Assembly: GCA_002305275.1 (NCBI GenBank)
Contig: DBQO01000046.1
Span: 18,248 to 82,247 of the forward strand
Source: Bacteroidales bacterium UBA1392
Lineage (GTDB): Bacteria > Bacteroidota > Bacteroidia > Bacteroidales > UBA932
Length of the DNA: 64,000 nucleotides
Reading direction: 5' to 3'
Shown: positions 16,989 to 26,053 of the stretch, in pieces
Numbering within the stretch: the stretch's first letter is position 1
Layout of the letters: each line of letters opens with the position of its first letter
Made by a program: the position numbers and the translations under genes
Notes under the pieces: generated by a model
The model's database searches: none
Told to the model about the DNA's origin: nothing
The model's input: the letters and a program-made list of their open reading frames with translations, nothing else

Positions 16989-17978
16989 TTGTATCAGGAG
17001 GTGAAAGAGTATCTGGGAAGCGACTGGGTTGCTTTTCAGGATATGTTCGGTAAGAGCCTCCATTCGGAGATGCTTCTACTGAATAAGATTAATGCTTATG
17101 TGCTCAAGCACTCAGGTAAGCAGCTCAGACCCCTATTGACTCTATTGACCGGAAGAGCTATTTCCGGTGTTAATAATGAAAAAGTGCTCCGCTGTGCGGT
17201 CGCAGCGGAGCTTTTGCATACAGCCACCCTGCTCCATGACGATGTGGCGGATAATTCCCCCCAAAGGCGAGGAGCTAAAACGGTGATGTCGCTCTATTCC
17301 CCTACGGCTTCCGTGCTTGTCGGGGATTTTTGGCTTTCTAGGGCTCTGGATATTATTGTTATGCATTGCGACAACAGGGTGATAGGTTATTTTTCTCAAT
17401 GTCTTGCCCATTTGGCGGAAGGGGAGATGCTTCAATTGGAGAAGGCCAGTTCGCTCAATGCCACCGAGGAGGATTATAACACTGTCATATTTTACAAGAC
17501 AGCATCTCTATTCAAGGCTTCGATGGTCAGTGCGGCTCATTCTGCCGACGCATCAGAAGAGCAGATGGAGGCAGTCGAGTCTTATTCTTACCACCTCGGA
17601 ATGGCATTCCAGATGATGGATGACATCTTTGACTATTCCCCAGGTCTGAATACCGGCAAACCGGTGGGAGCCGACATACTAGAGAAAAAAATCACTCTTC
17701 CCTTCTTTGGTTTCCTGCAAAATGCACCTCGCAAGATCTCTTCTAATTTCTTGAAACGGTTGAAATCCATTGGTCCTGATTCCAGGGAGGAGGAAAAGCA
17801 ATCCATTTCACGTGAGGCAATTGAACTTGTGGAGCGATACGAAGGCCTTGATTATGCTTACGACCGTCTTGAGCAGGAGATCAATAAGGCAGTGACCGCA
17901 ATATCCATTCTTGATGACTCTCCTGCAAGATCATATCTGGTTGTATTTGCACGCCACATGTCAGTCAGGAAGCGCTGA
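16989..17978 (+). CDS. Polyprenyl diphosphate synthase
   Basis: The product has 329 residues and belongs to the trans-isoprenyl diphosphate synthases. Both aspartate-rich motifs are present: DDVAD at residues 84-88 and DDIFD at 211-215, with the RRG pair after the first. It condenses isopentenyl diphosphate onto allylic primers to make a long chain, in this phylum most likely for menaquinone. The start is a TTG at 16989 (YQEVKEYLGSDW); a GTG at 17001 is possible, and no ATG fits. mntP follows after 5 bases. Confidence 0.9.
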   Translation: MYQEVKEYLGSDWVAFQDMFGKSLHSEMLLLNKINAYVLKHSGKQLRPLLTLLTGRAISGVNNEKVLRCAVAAELLHTATLLHDDVADNSPQRRGAKTVMSLYSPTASVLVGDFWLSRALDIIVMHCDNRVIGYFSQCLAHLAEGEMLQLEKASSLNATEEDYNTVIFYKTASLFKASMVSAAHSADASEEQMEAVESYSYHLGMAFQMMDDIFDYSPGLNTGKPVGADILEKKITLPFFGFLQNAPRKISSNFLKRLKSIGPDSREEEKQSISREAIELVERYEGLDYAYDRLEQEINKAVTAISILDDSPARSYLVVFARHMSVRKR

Positions 17979-17983
17979 CACCC

Positions 17984-18547
17984 ATGCTTATGACTTTTTT
18001 AGAACTCTTTATCATTGCGCTTGCTCTTTCAATGGATGCCTTTACGGTCTCCGTTGCCAAAGGCCTTTCTGTGGGACATCTGCGTCCACGCAATGTCTTG
18101 AGTGTTGCCCTCTGGTTCGGTGGCTTTCAGGGGTTGATGCCCGTAATCGGCTTTTTTCTGGGAGTTGGTTTCGCTTCATTTGTGGAGCATGTGGACCATT
18201 GGGTTGCCTTCATTCTGTTAGGATTGATAGGTATCAGGATGATTATAGAGGCTTTTTCTAAAAAAGAGAAGAATGTCACCCCCGATTTCTCTTTTAAGAC
18301 TATGTTGGTGATGGCGGTCGCTACGAGTATTGATGCCCTCGCAGTAGGAATTTCTTTTTCATTTCTCAATGAAAATATTTGGCTTGCAGCGCTGCTTATA
18401 GCAGTTACCACCGCAATTGTATCCGCTATAGGGATTCGGGTGGGCAATATTTGCGGATGCCGATTCAAGACTATCGCGGAGTTTACCGGAGGCCTTATCT
18501 TACTCCTTATGGGTATAAAAATCCTCGTTGAGCATATTTGGCTATGA
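17984..18547 (+). CDS. mntP: Manganese efflux pump MntP
   Basis: The product has 187 residues with six membrane segments in two repeated halves. The two repeat signatures with conserved Asp are ALSMDAFTVSVAKG (D18) and ATSIDALAVGISF. This is the MntP/YebN family, which exports Mn2+ across the inner membrane. In other bacteria it is often under a yybP-ykoY riboswitch, but the 5-base gap to the upstream gene leaves no room for one here. The stop overlaps the next ATG (ATGA at 18544). Confidence 0.92.
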   Translation: MLMTFLELFIIALALSMDAFTVSVAKGLSVGHLRPRNVLSVALWFGGFQGLMPVIGFFLGVGFASFVEHVDHWVAFILLGLIGIRMIIEAFSKKEKNVTPDFSFKTMLVMAVATSIDALAVGISFSFLNENIWLAALLIAVTTAIVSAIGIRVGNICGCRFKTIAEFTGGLILLLMGIKILVEHIWL

Positions 18548-19563
18548 AAGTGAAGTGCAATAAAAAAGTTTTCACCCCTGAGGGCGGTGGAGCAGAACTA
18601 CAGATAATGGTTAGTGCTCCTTCGGTGGAAAGTGCGTTTAAGGCCGCCGCTGACTCTATTCCTCAGGGATTTAATCTAATTGCAGGTCGTCTGTTTCTGG
18701 ATGAATTTACGGCAGTACCCTCTATGGAACAGCCTTTTGATTCTATTTCAGTAGTGAGAGAGACTCCTCTGGGGGACATGCCCGTCTCCCTTTGGATATG
18801 GGCTTCTGCTCCGTCGCCGGCTTCCGGTTTATTAGTATGGAGCGCCAATCTTGTCTCTGACAAAGAGTCTGTTTTTGATCAGACCAATGATATATTGTGC
18901 AATTATCAGCAGTTTCTCACCTCTCAAGGGATGAATATCAGGGATAACTGTATCAGAACCTGGTTTTTTGTAGATGATATTGACTACAAATATGCCGATT
19001 TTGTCAGAGCAAGAAGAGACTTTTTTGACTCGGTAGGCTTGCGGAGCGATACCAACTATATAGCAAGTACGGGAATTTTCGGGATTCCCGGTAACAGACC
19101 GGCTACGGGAGGGGATGTAATGCTGGATGCTCTTGCACTCAAGGATCCTAAAAAGTGTTTAATAAGATATCTGCACGCCCGTTCGCATCTCTCTCCTACT
19201 TCATTGTACGGAGTCACTTTTGAAAGGGGTACGGTTGTAGGATATGATGATCGTAACCATATTTTTATATCAGGTACGGCAAGCATCGATTCTCATGGCG
19301 AGGTACTCCATGCCGGTGATGTCGGTAAACAATGTGATAGAATGATGGAAAATGTCTCTGTCCTGCTCTCCGAGGCAGATGCCTCTATGGAAGATGTGCA
19401 GATGGCTATAGTCTATCTCAGAAATAGTGAGGATCTCTCTATGGTTAAACAGCGACTTTCGGAGATTCTCCGTGATATACCTCACAATTATCTTTTGGCT
19501 CCCGTATGTCGCCCCGAATGGCTTGTGGAGATAGAGTGCATAGCTGCTACTTCATTATCGTAG
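18544..19563 (+). CDS. Rid-family (YjgF-like) protein resembling FkbO/Hyg5 chorismatases
   Basis: The product has 339 residues from ATG 18544, which overlaps the mntP stop. The C-terminal half is a YjgF/RidA-type fold: FISGTASIDSHGEVLHAGDV, then MEDVQMAIVYLRN, then CRPEWLVEIECIAA at the end. The N-terminal half looks like a second degenerate Rid-like domain. Total length, two-domain build and the CR..LVEIE end resemble chorismatases, which hydrolyse chorismate and release pyruvate. A chorismatase role is only a suggestion; a Rid-type imine deaminase or another activity remains possible. The end overlaps convergent trmB by 17 bases. Confidence 0.7.
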   Translation: MKVKCNKKVFTPEGGGAELQIMVSAPSVESAFKAAADSIPQGFNLIAGRLFLDEFTAVPSMEQPFDSISVVRETPLGDMPVSLWIWASAPSPASGLLVWSANLVSDKESVFDQTNDILCNYQQFLTSQGMNIRDNCIRTWFFVDDIDYKYADFVRARRDFFDSVGLRSDTNYIASTGIFGIPGNRPATGGDVMLDALALKDPKKCLIRYLHARSHLSPTSLYGVTFERGTVVGYDDRNHIFISGTASIDSHGEVLHAGDVGKQCDRMMENVSVLLSEADASMEDVQMAIVYLRNSEDLSMVKQRLSEILRDIPHNYLLAPVCRPEWLVEIECIAATSLS

Positions 19564-20296
19564 TTGTCTTGTAGGGCTGGAGATAGGGTGTTTGGTCCCA
19601 TTCGGGGGAAATAAGTTCTTCCTCATTGTCAATCCTGAATGCCATATAGGTGATAGGGATGCCCTGCATCAAAAAATGTGATTCATAAAAGGTCTGAATT
19701 GCCGTTATCTCTTCAGGAACGGACTCAGGCGAGCCGTAAATATCTTCGCAATAAGTTATCACTTCAAGGGAATTGGCTGACGCCACCTCCATTGTATAGT
19801 AATAGAGCAATCTGCTGTCTGTTTTGAGATGGACTATCCCCCCTTCCGTTAGGATATTGCGGTATCTGGTGAGAAAAAGAGGATGGGTGAGTCGTTTCTT
19901 CGGTTTGCCCTCCTGAGGGTCGGCAAATGTAATCCATATTTCAGCCACTTCGCCGGCAGCGAAAAGAGATTCGATAAACTCAATCCTTGTTCTGAGGAAT
20001 GCTACATTTTGAAGCTCATGCTCATTGGCATATTTGGCTCCTTTCCATAATCGTGCACCTTTTATATCCATTCCTATGAAATTGCGCTCCGGATACCTTT
20101 CAGCCAGCTCTATGGTATATTCACCTTTACCGCAACCCAGTTCTAAAACTATAGGATTGTCATTGCCGAATATCGCCTTATGCCAGCCTCCCTTAAGTGG
20201 ATGGTCACACCGGAGTACCTCTTCCGTACGTGGCTGAATAAGGCATTTGAAAGTTTCATTTTCCCTGAATTTCAGCAATTTATTTTTTTTGCTCAT
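19547..20296 (-). CDS. trmB: tRNA (guanine-N7-)-methyltransferase
   Basis: The product has 249 residues. It is a SAM-dependent enzyme making m7G46 in the tRNA variable loop. The SAM motif I is LELGCGKGEYT, followed by FIGMDIKGARLWKGA and the TrmB-specific ITFADPQEGKPKKRLTHPLF segment (usually FPDPWPKKRH; here the variant FADPQEGKPKKR common in Bacteroidetes). It is the last gene of a minus-strand cluster with holB, ricT-like and gldH, starting 13 bases after gldH ends. Confidence 0.92.
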   Translation of the reverse strand: MSKKNKLLKFRENETFKCLIQPRTEEVLRCDHPLKGGWHKAIFGNDNPIVLELGCGKGEYTIELAERYPERNFIGMDIKGARLWKGAKYANEHELQNVAFLRTRIEFIESLFAAGEVAEIWITFADPQEGKPKKRLTHPLFLTRYRNILTEGGIVHLKTDSRLLYYYTMEVASANSLEVITYCEDIYGSPESVPEEITAIQTFYESHFLMQGIPITYMAFRIDNEEELISPEWDQTPYLQPYKTTTIMK

Positions 20297-20309
20297 GTTG
20301 AGTGCCGAT

Positions 20310-20804
20310 TCATTCGTTGATATGGTATGAAAAACCTACTCCGTGCAACCATTTCCTGACATCCTTGTGGAGAGGCGTAAGAGCTACGCTCCACTCTCCT
20401 TCGCAGGCTTTTATTTGATCTCTGTATGGCCACTTGATATCTACGATACCAAATCTACTCCTTCTGATCTCCACCTGAGGGTTATCAGTAAGAGGTAGAG
20501 TTATTTTTTCGGTAAAAATTCCACCATCCGGTGAAGTTACCTCCACATTGAATGATATTAGGTTACTGTGTAACCGGCAATCATATCGTGCTGCAATGAA
20601 GGTAGAGTAGAGGGCTGTGCTGTCAGCCACCGGTAGAGAAAATCTGAAAACCGGTATGGAGTCGCAGTCGGGATCTACTTTTATATACCCATAACCGTCA
20701 TCCGGCCTTGAGCAGGATCCTAAGATTATTGTGCTAACGGCCGATAATGTCAGCATAATAGCAAACATCCTACTGATTAGCGGATGGCTCTCTATTTTCT
20801 TCAC
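20310..20804 (-). CDS. gldH: GldH-family lipoprotein
   Basis: The product has 164 residues. A signal peptide with lipobox ILGSC gives acylated Cys31. The mature part contains FRFSLPVADSTALYSTFIAARYD and ends WLHGVGFSYHINE, as in GldH. GldH is an envelope lipoprotein needed for gliding in Flavobacterium but is also kept in non-gliding Bacteroidetes, where its role is unclear. No other gliding or type IX secretion gene is in the window. The location right after the PSP1-domain gene, with a 35-base overlap, is the usual setting for this gene in the phylum and supports the call. Confidence 0.82.
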   Translation of the reverse strand: MKKIESHPLISRMFAIMLTLSAVSTIILGSCSRPDDGYGYIKVDPDCDSIPVFRFSLPVADSTALYSTFIAARYDCRLHSNLISFNVEVTSPDGGIFTEKITLPLTDNPQVEIRRSRFGIVDIKWPYRDQIKACEGEWSVALTPLHKDVRKWLHGVGFSYHINE

Positions 20805-22101
20805 CTTTTCTTCCCTGTTTTTCCTGATCTCTTACTTTTATTCCTCCACGTTGTCCCTGACGACGGTAGCCTTTATTCTGACCGCTTTGAGGTTTACCGT
20901 CGAAGCGAGGTTTGGTATCACCTTCCTGACGGTTTTTATCATCTTCGAATTGTTGTTTCCTGTTCCGTTCGGGGCGTTTGAACTCTTTCTTCCGTTTAGA
21001 ACGGCGTTTCTCGTCAAAACGAGAGATACTGTCGTCACCCACGGCACTTATGAAGTCTGTTTCGCGCACGTCCGTTTCTTTATCTTTAAGGGAATCTGGC
21101 TTGATACCCTTTCGGTTCATGGATATGATCTCCCTTACGCGTTGTCCGCTTAGAGGAAACAGATTTATCACGCAATGTGGATCGTATGAGAAGTACATGA
21201 TTCCTTTTAGTATGTCACACTTCTGAAGATATGCAGTCCCATCTTTAAATTCCAGCGGCCCTCGTACATCCGGAAGGTGCTTTTGAGCATCGATATAGAG
21301 TGAGGCTTCGTAGTTGATACAACATTTGAGTTTACTGCACTGTCCGGCAAGTTTCTGAGGATTGAGCGAGAGGTCCTGACAGCGTGCGGCCTGGGTGGTG
21401 ATTGATTTGAAGTCGGACATGTATGCCGAGCAACAGAGAGCTCTGCCGCACACGCCAATACCTCCGATTAGCCCGGCTTCCTGACGAGCCCCAATCTGTT
21501 TCATCTCTATCCTGATGTGGAACTCCTCGGCAAAATCCTTGATCAGTTGCCTGAAATCCACTCTTTCATCGGCAATATAGTAAAAGATGGCCTTTGTACC
21601 GTCCCCCTGAAATTCCACATCGCCTATTTTCATATCAAGTCCAAGTCCTGCAGCAATCTGGCGAGCACGTATCATCGTCTTGTGCTCGCGGGCAATGGCC
21701 TCTTGCCATCTTTCTATGTCAAGAATCTTCGCTCTACGGTAGATGCGTCTGAATTCATACGTTGAGGGATCGATATTGTGTCGCAACAGTTGACGTCCTA
21801 CTACGGGACCTTCAAGAGTTACAATTCCTACATCGTGACCGGTGGGAGCCTCTACCACCACCAAATCTCCTATTTTAATAAGTTGTCCGGTAGTGTTTTT
21901 ATAGACGATTTTACGGGTATTTTTGAATCTTACCTCAAATAAGTCTTTATAGCGCTCCTGAGATATACCCTGCATCCAGTCGAAGTCTGCAAGTTTGCAG
22001 CAGCCGGGACTATAGGATATGGAGAGTGCTCCGTGTGGAGTCCTTTCGACTTCACAACCTCTTGAGCAATCATATATTTTCTTTTGGTCTTTTTCTTCCA
22101 T
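20770..22101 (-). CDS. ricT: PSP1-domain protein, RicT/YaaT-like
   Basis: The product has 443 residues. Residues about 30-300 form the PSP1/RicT domain with its Cys-rich core: GVCGRALCCSAYM, then CSKLKCCINYE. In Bacillus, RicT works with RicA and RicF in an Fe-S containing complex that affects RNA processing; whether that holds in Bacteroidetes is unknown. The last roughly 90 residues are a highly basic, Arg/Lys/Gln/Gly-rich tail (RRSKRKKEFKRPERNRKQQ and similar), probably disordered and possibly RNA-binding. It starts 2 bases after holB ends and overlaps gldH by 35 bases. Confidence 0.85.
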   Translation of the reverse strand: MEEKDQKKIYDCSRGCEVERTPHGALSISYSPGCCKLADFDWMQGISQERYKDLFEVRFKNTRKIVYKNTTGQLIKIGDLVVVEAPTGHDVGIVTLEGPVVGRQLLRHNIDPSTYEFRRIYRRAKILDIERWQEAIAREHKTMIRARQIAAGLGLDMKIGDVEFQGDGTKAIFYYIADERVDFRQLIKDFAEEFHIRIEMKQIGARQEAGLIGGIGVCGRALCCSAYMSDFKSITTQAARCQDLSLNPQKLAGQCSKLKCCINYEASLYIDAQKHLPDVRGPLEFKDGTAYLQKCDILKGIMYFSYDPHCVINLFPLSGQRVREIISMNRKGIKPDSLKDKETDVRETDFISAVGDDSISRFDEKRRSKRKKEFKRPERNRKQQFEDDKNRQEGDTKPRFDGKPQSGQNKGYRRQGQRGGIKVRDQEKQGRKGEENREPSANQ

Positions 22102-22103
22102 AA

Positions 22104-23162
22104 TTATAAGTAGAGTAACAAACGGTTTGACAAGTCGCAGAAGGTAAGTTTGGAATTGGTGTTACTTTCGATAGCTGATATAGTTCTGTCAAAAGCCGAC
22201 AGAGCCTTTTCGTAAAAATCGGGTTTTATACGTGAGGCCAGATCGCGGATTTGACTCTTCTCCTGATCAAATATGCCGGCTATTTGTTCCAGACCCTGCG
22301 AGGTCATATATATTTTTCTGATAAATTTTTCACTATAAATACAGAATTCTTTCTGCTTTTCCCTTCCCATATCTGAGAGTGCCTCCCAGATGGCAAAGGT
22401 ATCGATCAGTTTTTTGGAGATACCGGCTTCAATCAGTCCGGTAAGCATGTCACGGTATTCGACCGGCTCCTGTAATGGCTCCTGAGGCTTGCTTTGATGC
22501 TGTTCGGCACTCATAGGAGGTATTTCTATAAGCTGGCACCTTGAACGGATGGTGGCGAGAAGCTTTTCGGGGGCCTGCGATACCAACAGGAATAGTGTAC
22601 CTGTCGGAGGCTCTTCCAGAAGTTTCAGGAGTTTGTTTGAGCACTCCTGGTTCATCTTTTCCGGAAGCCATATCACCATTACTTTGTAATCGGCTTCAAA
22701 AGAACGCAACTGTAGCCTCTCAATTATGCGTCTCGCTTCGTGAACGCTGATGTTGCCGCTCTTGTTGTCAATACCGATAGCATCATACAGGTCTTGTTCT
22801 GTAAAATAAGGGTCATTCAACACCAATTCCCTCCAATTGTCAAGAAAATGGTCGGAAATCGGTCGTCCCTTTTGACTTTCCGCTACATCTCTGGAACTAT
22901 TGACGGGAAATGCAAAATGCAGATCAGGATGGATAAGCTTCTGGAACTGATTGCAGGTAGGGCAGATACCACAGGAATCGCCATCACTACGGTGACGACA
23001 ATTGACATACTGGCCTAGCGCCAAGGCAAAAGCGAGACCTCCGCCGTGAGGTTCTTCTCTGAAAAGGATGGCATGGGAGAGCCGTTTATGCTCAACCATC
23101 CTTATAAGTCGCTCCTTGAGGCCCTTATCTCCTATGACATCTGCAAATCTCATCCTAGACAA
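22104..23162 (-). CDS. holB: DNA polymerase III delta-prime subunit
   Basis: The product has 352 residues. It is a clamp-loader subunit with the AAA+ layout: N-terminal MRFADVIGDKGLKERL, a Cys4 zinc site (CRHRSDGDSCGICPTC), LLKLLEEPPTGTLFLLVSQ and the arginine finger TIRSRCQ. The Walker A position reads EEPHGGGLAFALA with no GKT, as expected for delta-prime, which does not hydrolyse ATP. The start may be M1 or M4 (MRFADVIG, 23153). A promoter at 23182-23212 makes this the first gene of the holB-ricT-gldH-trmB unit. Confidence 0.92.
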   Translation of the reverse strand: MSRMRFADVIGDKGLKERLIRMVEHKRLSHAILFREEPHGGGLAFALALGQYVNCRHRSDGDSCGICPTCNQFQKLIHPDLHFAFPVNSSRDVAESQKGRPISDHFLDNWRELVLNDPYFTEQDLYDAIGIDNKSGNISVHEARRIIERLQLRSFEADYKVMVIWLPEKMNQECSNKLLKLLEEPPTGTLFLLVSQAPEKLLATIRSRCQLIEIPPMSAEQHQSKPQEPLQEPVEYRDMLTGLIEAGISKKLIDTFAIWEALSDMGREKQKEFCIYSEKFIRKIYMTSQGLEQIAGIFDQEKSQIRDLASRIKPDFYEKALSAFDRTISAIESNTNSKLTFCDLSNRLLLYL

Positions 23163-23178
23163 AGATTGTTGGTCTAAA

Positions 23179-25008
23179 CTACAAATTTACAATCATTTCG
23201 CAATTTTTGCAATCAAATTCCAATCTCAATTTGTAATTCCTGTTAGCCAGGTAGAGGGGCTCCCTGAAATCAGCCACACTTTTTTCCGGATTTTTGTGGC
23301 AGAGGCCGAGTTCATATTTGATACAATGCTTAGTCCGCATCACAGCTACCCCTTCAGGAGCTTCTATTTCATAAGCAGGGTCTACAGATTGTACCCCACT
23401 CTCCAAATAGAGTTCTCTGCTTAGTTGGTTGGAGCAGTTGGCCAGATAGGTAAGATGCCTTTCGGGATATTTGGCCACATTCCGAGCAACCATCTCATCG
23501 GGGTCAATATTTCTGCCTTCAGCCATTCGGCGCAAAGCAGCCTCTTTGAGCAACTCTGCAAGTTGGCGTCTGATGCCGTTGAGGGCAGAGGCAGCATAAA
23601 ACCTTATTATGTCGCACTCTATATCGCCAAGCGTGAAAATATATTCTCCTGAACTTTTACTTAACTGCCTGGAAAGAGTTTCCAAAGCCTTTTCAGGTTT
23701 TTGAGCCGGAGGATTGTCGTCATCAAAAGTGAGGATTGCCCTCTCCTGAGAGCTGACAGCCTCGAATGTGGTGACTCCGGCTTTAGAAGTACAACTTATA
23801 GTGGCTTTAATCCATCTTTCAGGCATATTTTTTTCCAGCTCTTTTTCAAAAGCTGTGTTGAGATTGCGGTAGACCTTCATGCCTTTGCGTAGTCCGGATG
23901 CCTCCTTAATGCGTACACGGTTGCCTTCGCATACTTCAGCCCTGAATCCTTTAATTTCCCCGGAAGGAGAAATGACAGCCAGACCGTCACCATTGTTGAG
24001 CTCCTTATCGGTGGAGATTGATATCCAATCTCCCTTGACGGAGAATATCTCTCCAATATACTCACCCATGGATTTAGTCCCGTCAGAAGAGGCCCACAAC
24101 CCTCTTTTACCCTCTATGAAGCAGGATGTGTAGCCTCGATTGAAAGTAGCATTCAGATCAGGGATAAAACCTCCATATATCTCGCCGGCAGAGGCCTTCC
24201 CATAATTGGGATGGCTGCTTATAAACTGATCTATGATGCGGCGATATTCCCTTACAACATTTTTTACGTAGGAAGCATTTTTGAGTCTTCCTTCAATTTT
24301 GAAGGAGGTGATGCCCGCCTCTATCAACTCCCCGATATACTCACTCAGATTCAAATCCTTTAGAGAAAGTAACGGCCTGTTTTTAACAAGCACCTTACCA
24401 TTGCTGTCTACCAGATCATAGTCGGATCTGCAGGCCTGAATACAGGCTCCCCTGTTAGCGCTACGGCCGGCAAGACGCTGACTTAAATAGCACTGTCCGC
24501 TGTAGGAGAGGCAAAGTGCCCCGTGTACGAAGAATTCCAGGTCACAAGTGGTACTGCGTCTGATTTCCTTAATTTGTGCGAGTGAGAGCTGACGCTCCAA
24601 AATCAACCGCTTGAAGCCGAGAGAGGAGAGAAATTGAGCCTGCTGCGGAGTCCGAATATGGGTTTGGGTAGAGGCAAAAAGAGGCAGGGGAGGTCTCTCC
24701 ATTCGGGCAATGGCCAGGTCTTGGACAATGAAGGCATCCACTCCGGCATGATAAAGCTCCCATAGTAGCTTACCGGCAGCCTCCAGCTCATCGTCAAATA
24801 GGATGGTATTGACTACCGCATAGACTTTAGCAGAGTATTTATGAGCATAATCCGCAAGTTGTCCTATCTCCGAAACGGGATTGCCTGCAGCCTCTCTCGC
24901 CCCAAAAGAGGGGCCTGCAATATATACGGCATCGGCACCGCAGTCTATCGCTGCAGTGCCGATGTCTTTATTACGCGCCGGAGCGAGAAGCTCGAGCTCT
25001 AGTTGCAT
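23179..25008 (-). CDS. U32-family peptidase / RlhA-like rRNA-modification protein
   Basis: The product has 609 residues. Residues about 1-330 form the U32 TIM-barrel-like domain: ELLAPARNKDIGTAAIDCGA, then the Cys-containing core FFVHGALCLSYSGQCYLSQR with SANRGACIQACR, then ITSFKIEGRLKNASYVKNVV. The remainder is the DUF3656-type region found in longer members. E. coli RlhA of this layout makes 5-hydroxycytidine in 23S rRNA, while other U32 proteins act in ubiquinone or tRNA hydroxylation; proteolysis is doubtful. The start overlaps the end of the upstream TPR gene by 10 bases. Confidence 0.85.
   Translation of the reverse strand: MQLELELLAPARNKDIGTAAIDCGADAVYIAGPSFGAREAAGNPVSEIGQLADYAHKYSAKVYAVVNTILFDDELEAAGKLLWELYHAGVDAFIVQDLAIARMERPPLPLFASTQTHIRTPQQAQFLSSLGFKRLILERQLSLAQIKEIRRSTTCDLEFFVHGALCLSYSGQCYLSQRLAGRSANRGACIQACRSDYDLVDSNGKVLVKNRPLLSLKDLNLSEYIGELIEAGITSFKIEGRLKNASYVKNVVREYRRIIDQFISSHPNYGKASAGEIYGGFIPDLNATFNRGYTSCFIEGKRGLWASSDGTKSMGEYIGEIFSVKGDWISISTDKELNNGDGLAVISPSGEIKGFRAEVCEGNRVRIKEASGLRKGMKVYRNLNTAFEKELEKNMPERWIKATISCTSKAGVTTFEAVSSQERAILTFDDDNPPAQKPEKALETLSRQLSKSSGEYIFTLGDIECDIIRFYAASALNGIRRQLAELLKEAALRRMAEGRNIDPDEMVARNVAKYPERHLTYLANCSNQLSRELYLESGVQSVDPAYEIEAPEGVAVMRTKHCIKYELGLCHKNPEKSVADFREPLYLANRNYKLRLEFDCKNCEMIVNL
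23182..23212 (-). promoter_or_regulatory. Promoter for holB-ricT-gldH-trmB
   Basis: On the minus strand: TTG (forward CAA 23210-23212), a 20-base gap, then TAAATTTG (forward 23182-23189). It lies inside the 3' end of the U32 gene, about 20 bases upstream of the holB start. Confidence 0.6.
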
Positions 25009-25958
25009 TTAAGAACGGTTATCTGATATCTGGCAGCTTCGCCCCACTTAGGATCCTGTGCGATCTCTTTAAAGTAACCGCAGGCTTCGCCGGTCTGTCC
25101 TGTAGCAATCAGGGCTGTACCCAACTGGTATACGATCTGCACTCTGTCTCTTGCATCCGGACTCATTGCAAGATAAGCCTTAAGTGCATCTGCTGCTACT
25201 GCATTTTGTTTCAGACCGAGAGCCGACAGGCCCACTATCTTCTGAGCGTTGGCATTATCGCTGAACTCTATGGATTTCTGTGCATTTTCAAGAGCGCCTT
25301 TGAGGTCCTTGGCTCTCTGACTTGCAACTGCCTTCTTTAGATATACGGTTGAAAGCTGTCTGTCAACATTTTCTGCGATGCTCTCATCAAGTTCTTTGGC
25401 CTTGATGAAGGCCTCTTCTGCAACGTCGGTATTGTCTGCTGCATTTGCAGCCTGTCCCATACGGAAATAGGCATTGGCATTATTGGGATCCACTGCTATA
25501 ACCTCTTTGTATGCTTCAACGGCTTCGGCAAACTCTCTGGCTGTAAGCAGGTCATTGGCAACACCCATAAGTTTATTTATCTTGAGTTGGCCGATAAGGT
25601 CGTTGGCCTCGAGTAGTACGCCTTCGTTCTCATATTCCGCTGCTTTTTCTGCCGCCTTTTTGATCTTTACTATAGCGTCGTCGATATTACCCTCCCTTAT
25701 CATATCCTTACCTAACTTAAGCATAAGTTGGGGAATAACCGTTTTACACTCGGTAACTATTGCAGTACCCTCATCTCCTAGCTGTAAGGCCATATCCATA
25801 GCCTTCTGGAAAAGATCCAGAGCGGCAGTCTCATTGCCTTCCTGAAGTGTCATACCCGCGTTGTTGAAAAGTTCCGTTGCCTGACCGAGGTCCTGAGCCA
25901 TAGAAACGCCCATGGTAAAGAGGGCAACAAAAATGGTAACAAAAATCTTTTTCATCAT
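24999..25958 (-). CDS. Periplasmic TPR protein
   Basis: The product has 319 residues with a signal peptide (MMKKIFVTIFVALFTMGVSMAQ). At least five tetratricopeptide-like repeats fill the mature part, for example AVEAYKEVIAVDPNNANAYF, RMGQAANAADNTDVAEEAFI and GTALIATGQTGEACGYFKEI. It is probably a periplasmic scaffold; no enzyme motif is seen. It overlaps the U32 gene by 10 bases on the same strand. The function cannot be named. Confidence 0.8.
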   Translation of the reverse strand: MMKKIFVTIFVALFTMGVSMAQDLGQATELFNNAGMTLQEGNETAALDLFQKAMDMALQLGDEGTAIVTECKTVIPQLMLKLGKDMIREGNIDDAIVKIKKAAEKAAEYENEGVLLEANDLIGQLKINKLMGVANDLLTAREFAEAVEAYKEVIAVDPNNANAYFRMGQAANAADNTDVAEEAFIKAKELDESIAENVDRQLSTVYLKKAVASQRAKDLKGALENAQKSIEFSDNANAQKIVGLSALGLKQNAVAADALKAYLAMSPDARDRVQIVYQLGTALIATGQTGEACGYFKEIAQDPKWGEAARYQITVLKCN

Positions 25959-26033
25959 ATCTTATTCTTGTAATTAAAATTTGTATTACAAATGCTTATT
26001 GCATAAATCCGGCCAAAATTAGAAACTTATCTT

Positions 26034-26041
26034 TATTTTTG
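26034..26041 (+). promoter_or_regulatory. Promoter -7 element for the DUF3109 gene
   Basis: TATTTTTG matches TAnnTTTG, 12 bases before ATG 26054. I see no good -33 TTG, so the call is weaker than others. Confidence 0.4.
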
Positions 26042-26053
26042 CAAAAAAAAGAA

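Noticed and set aside
17984..18547. Possible yybP-ykoY manganese riboswitch for mntP
   Set aside because: Only 5 bases separate mntP from the preceding gene, so there is no leader to hold one.
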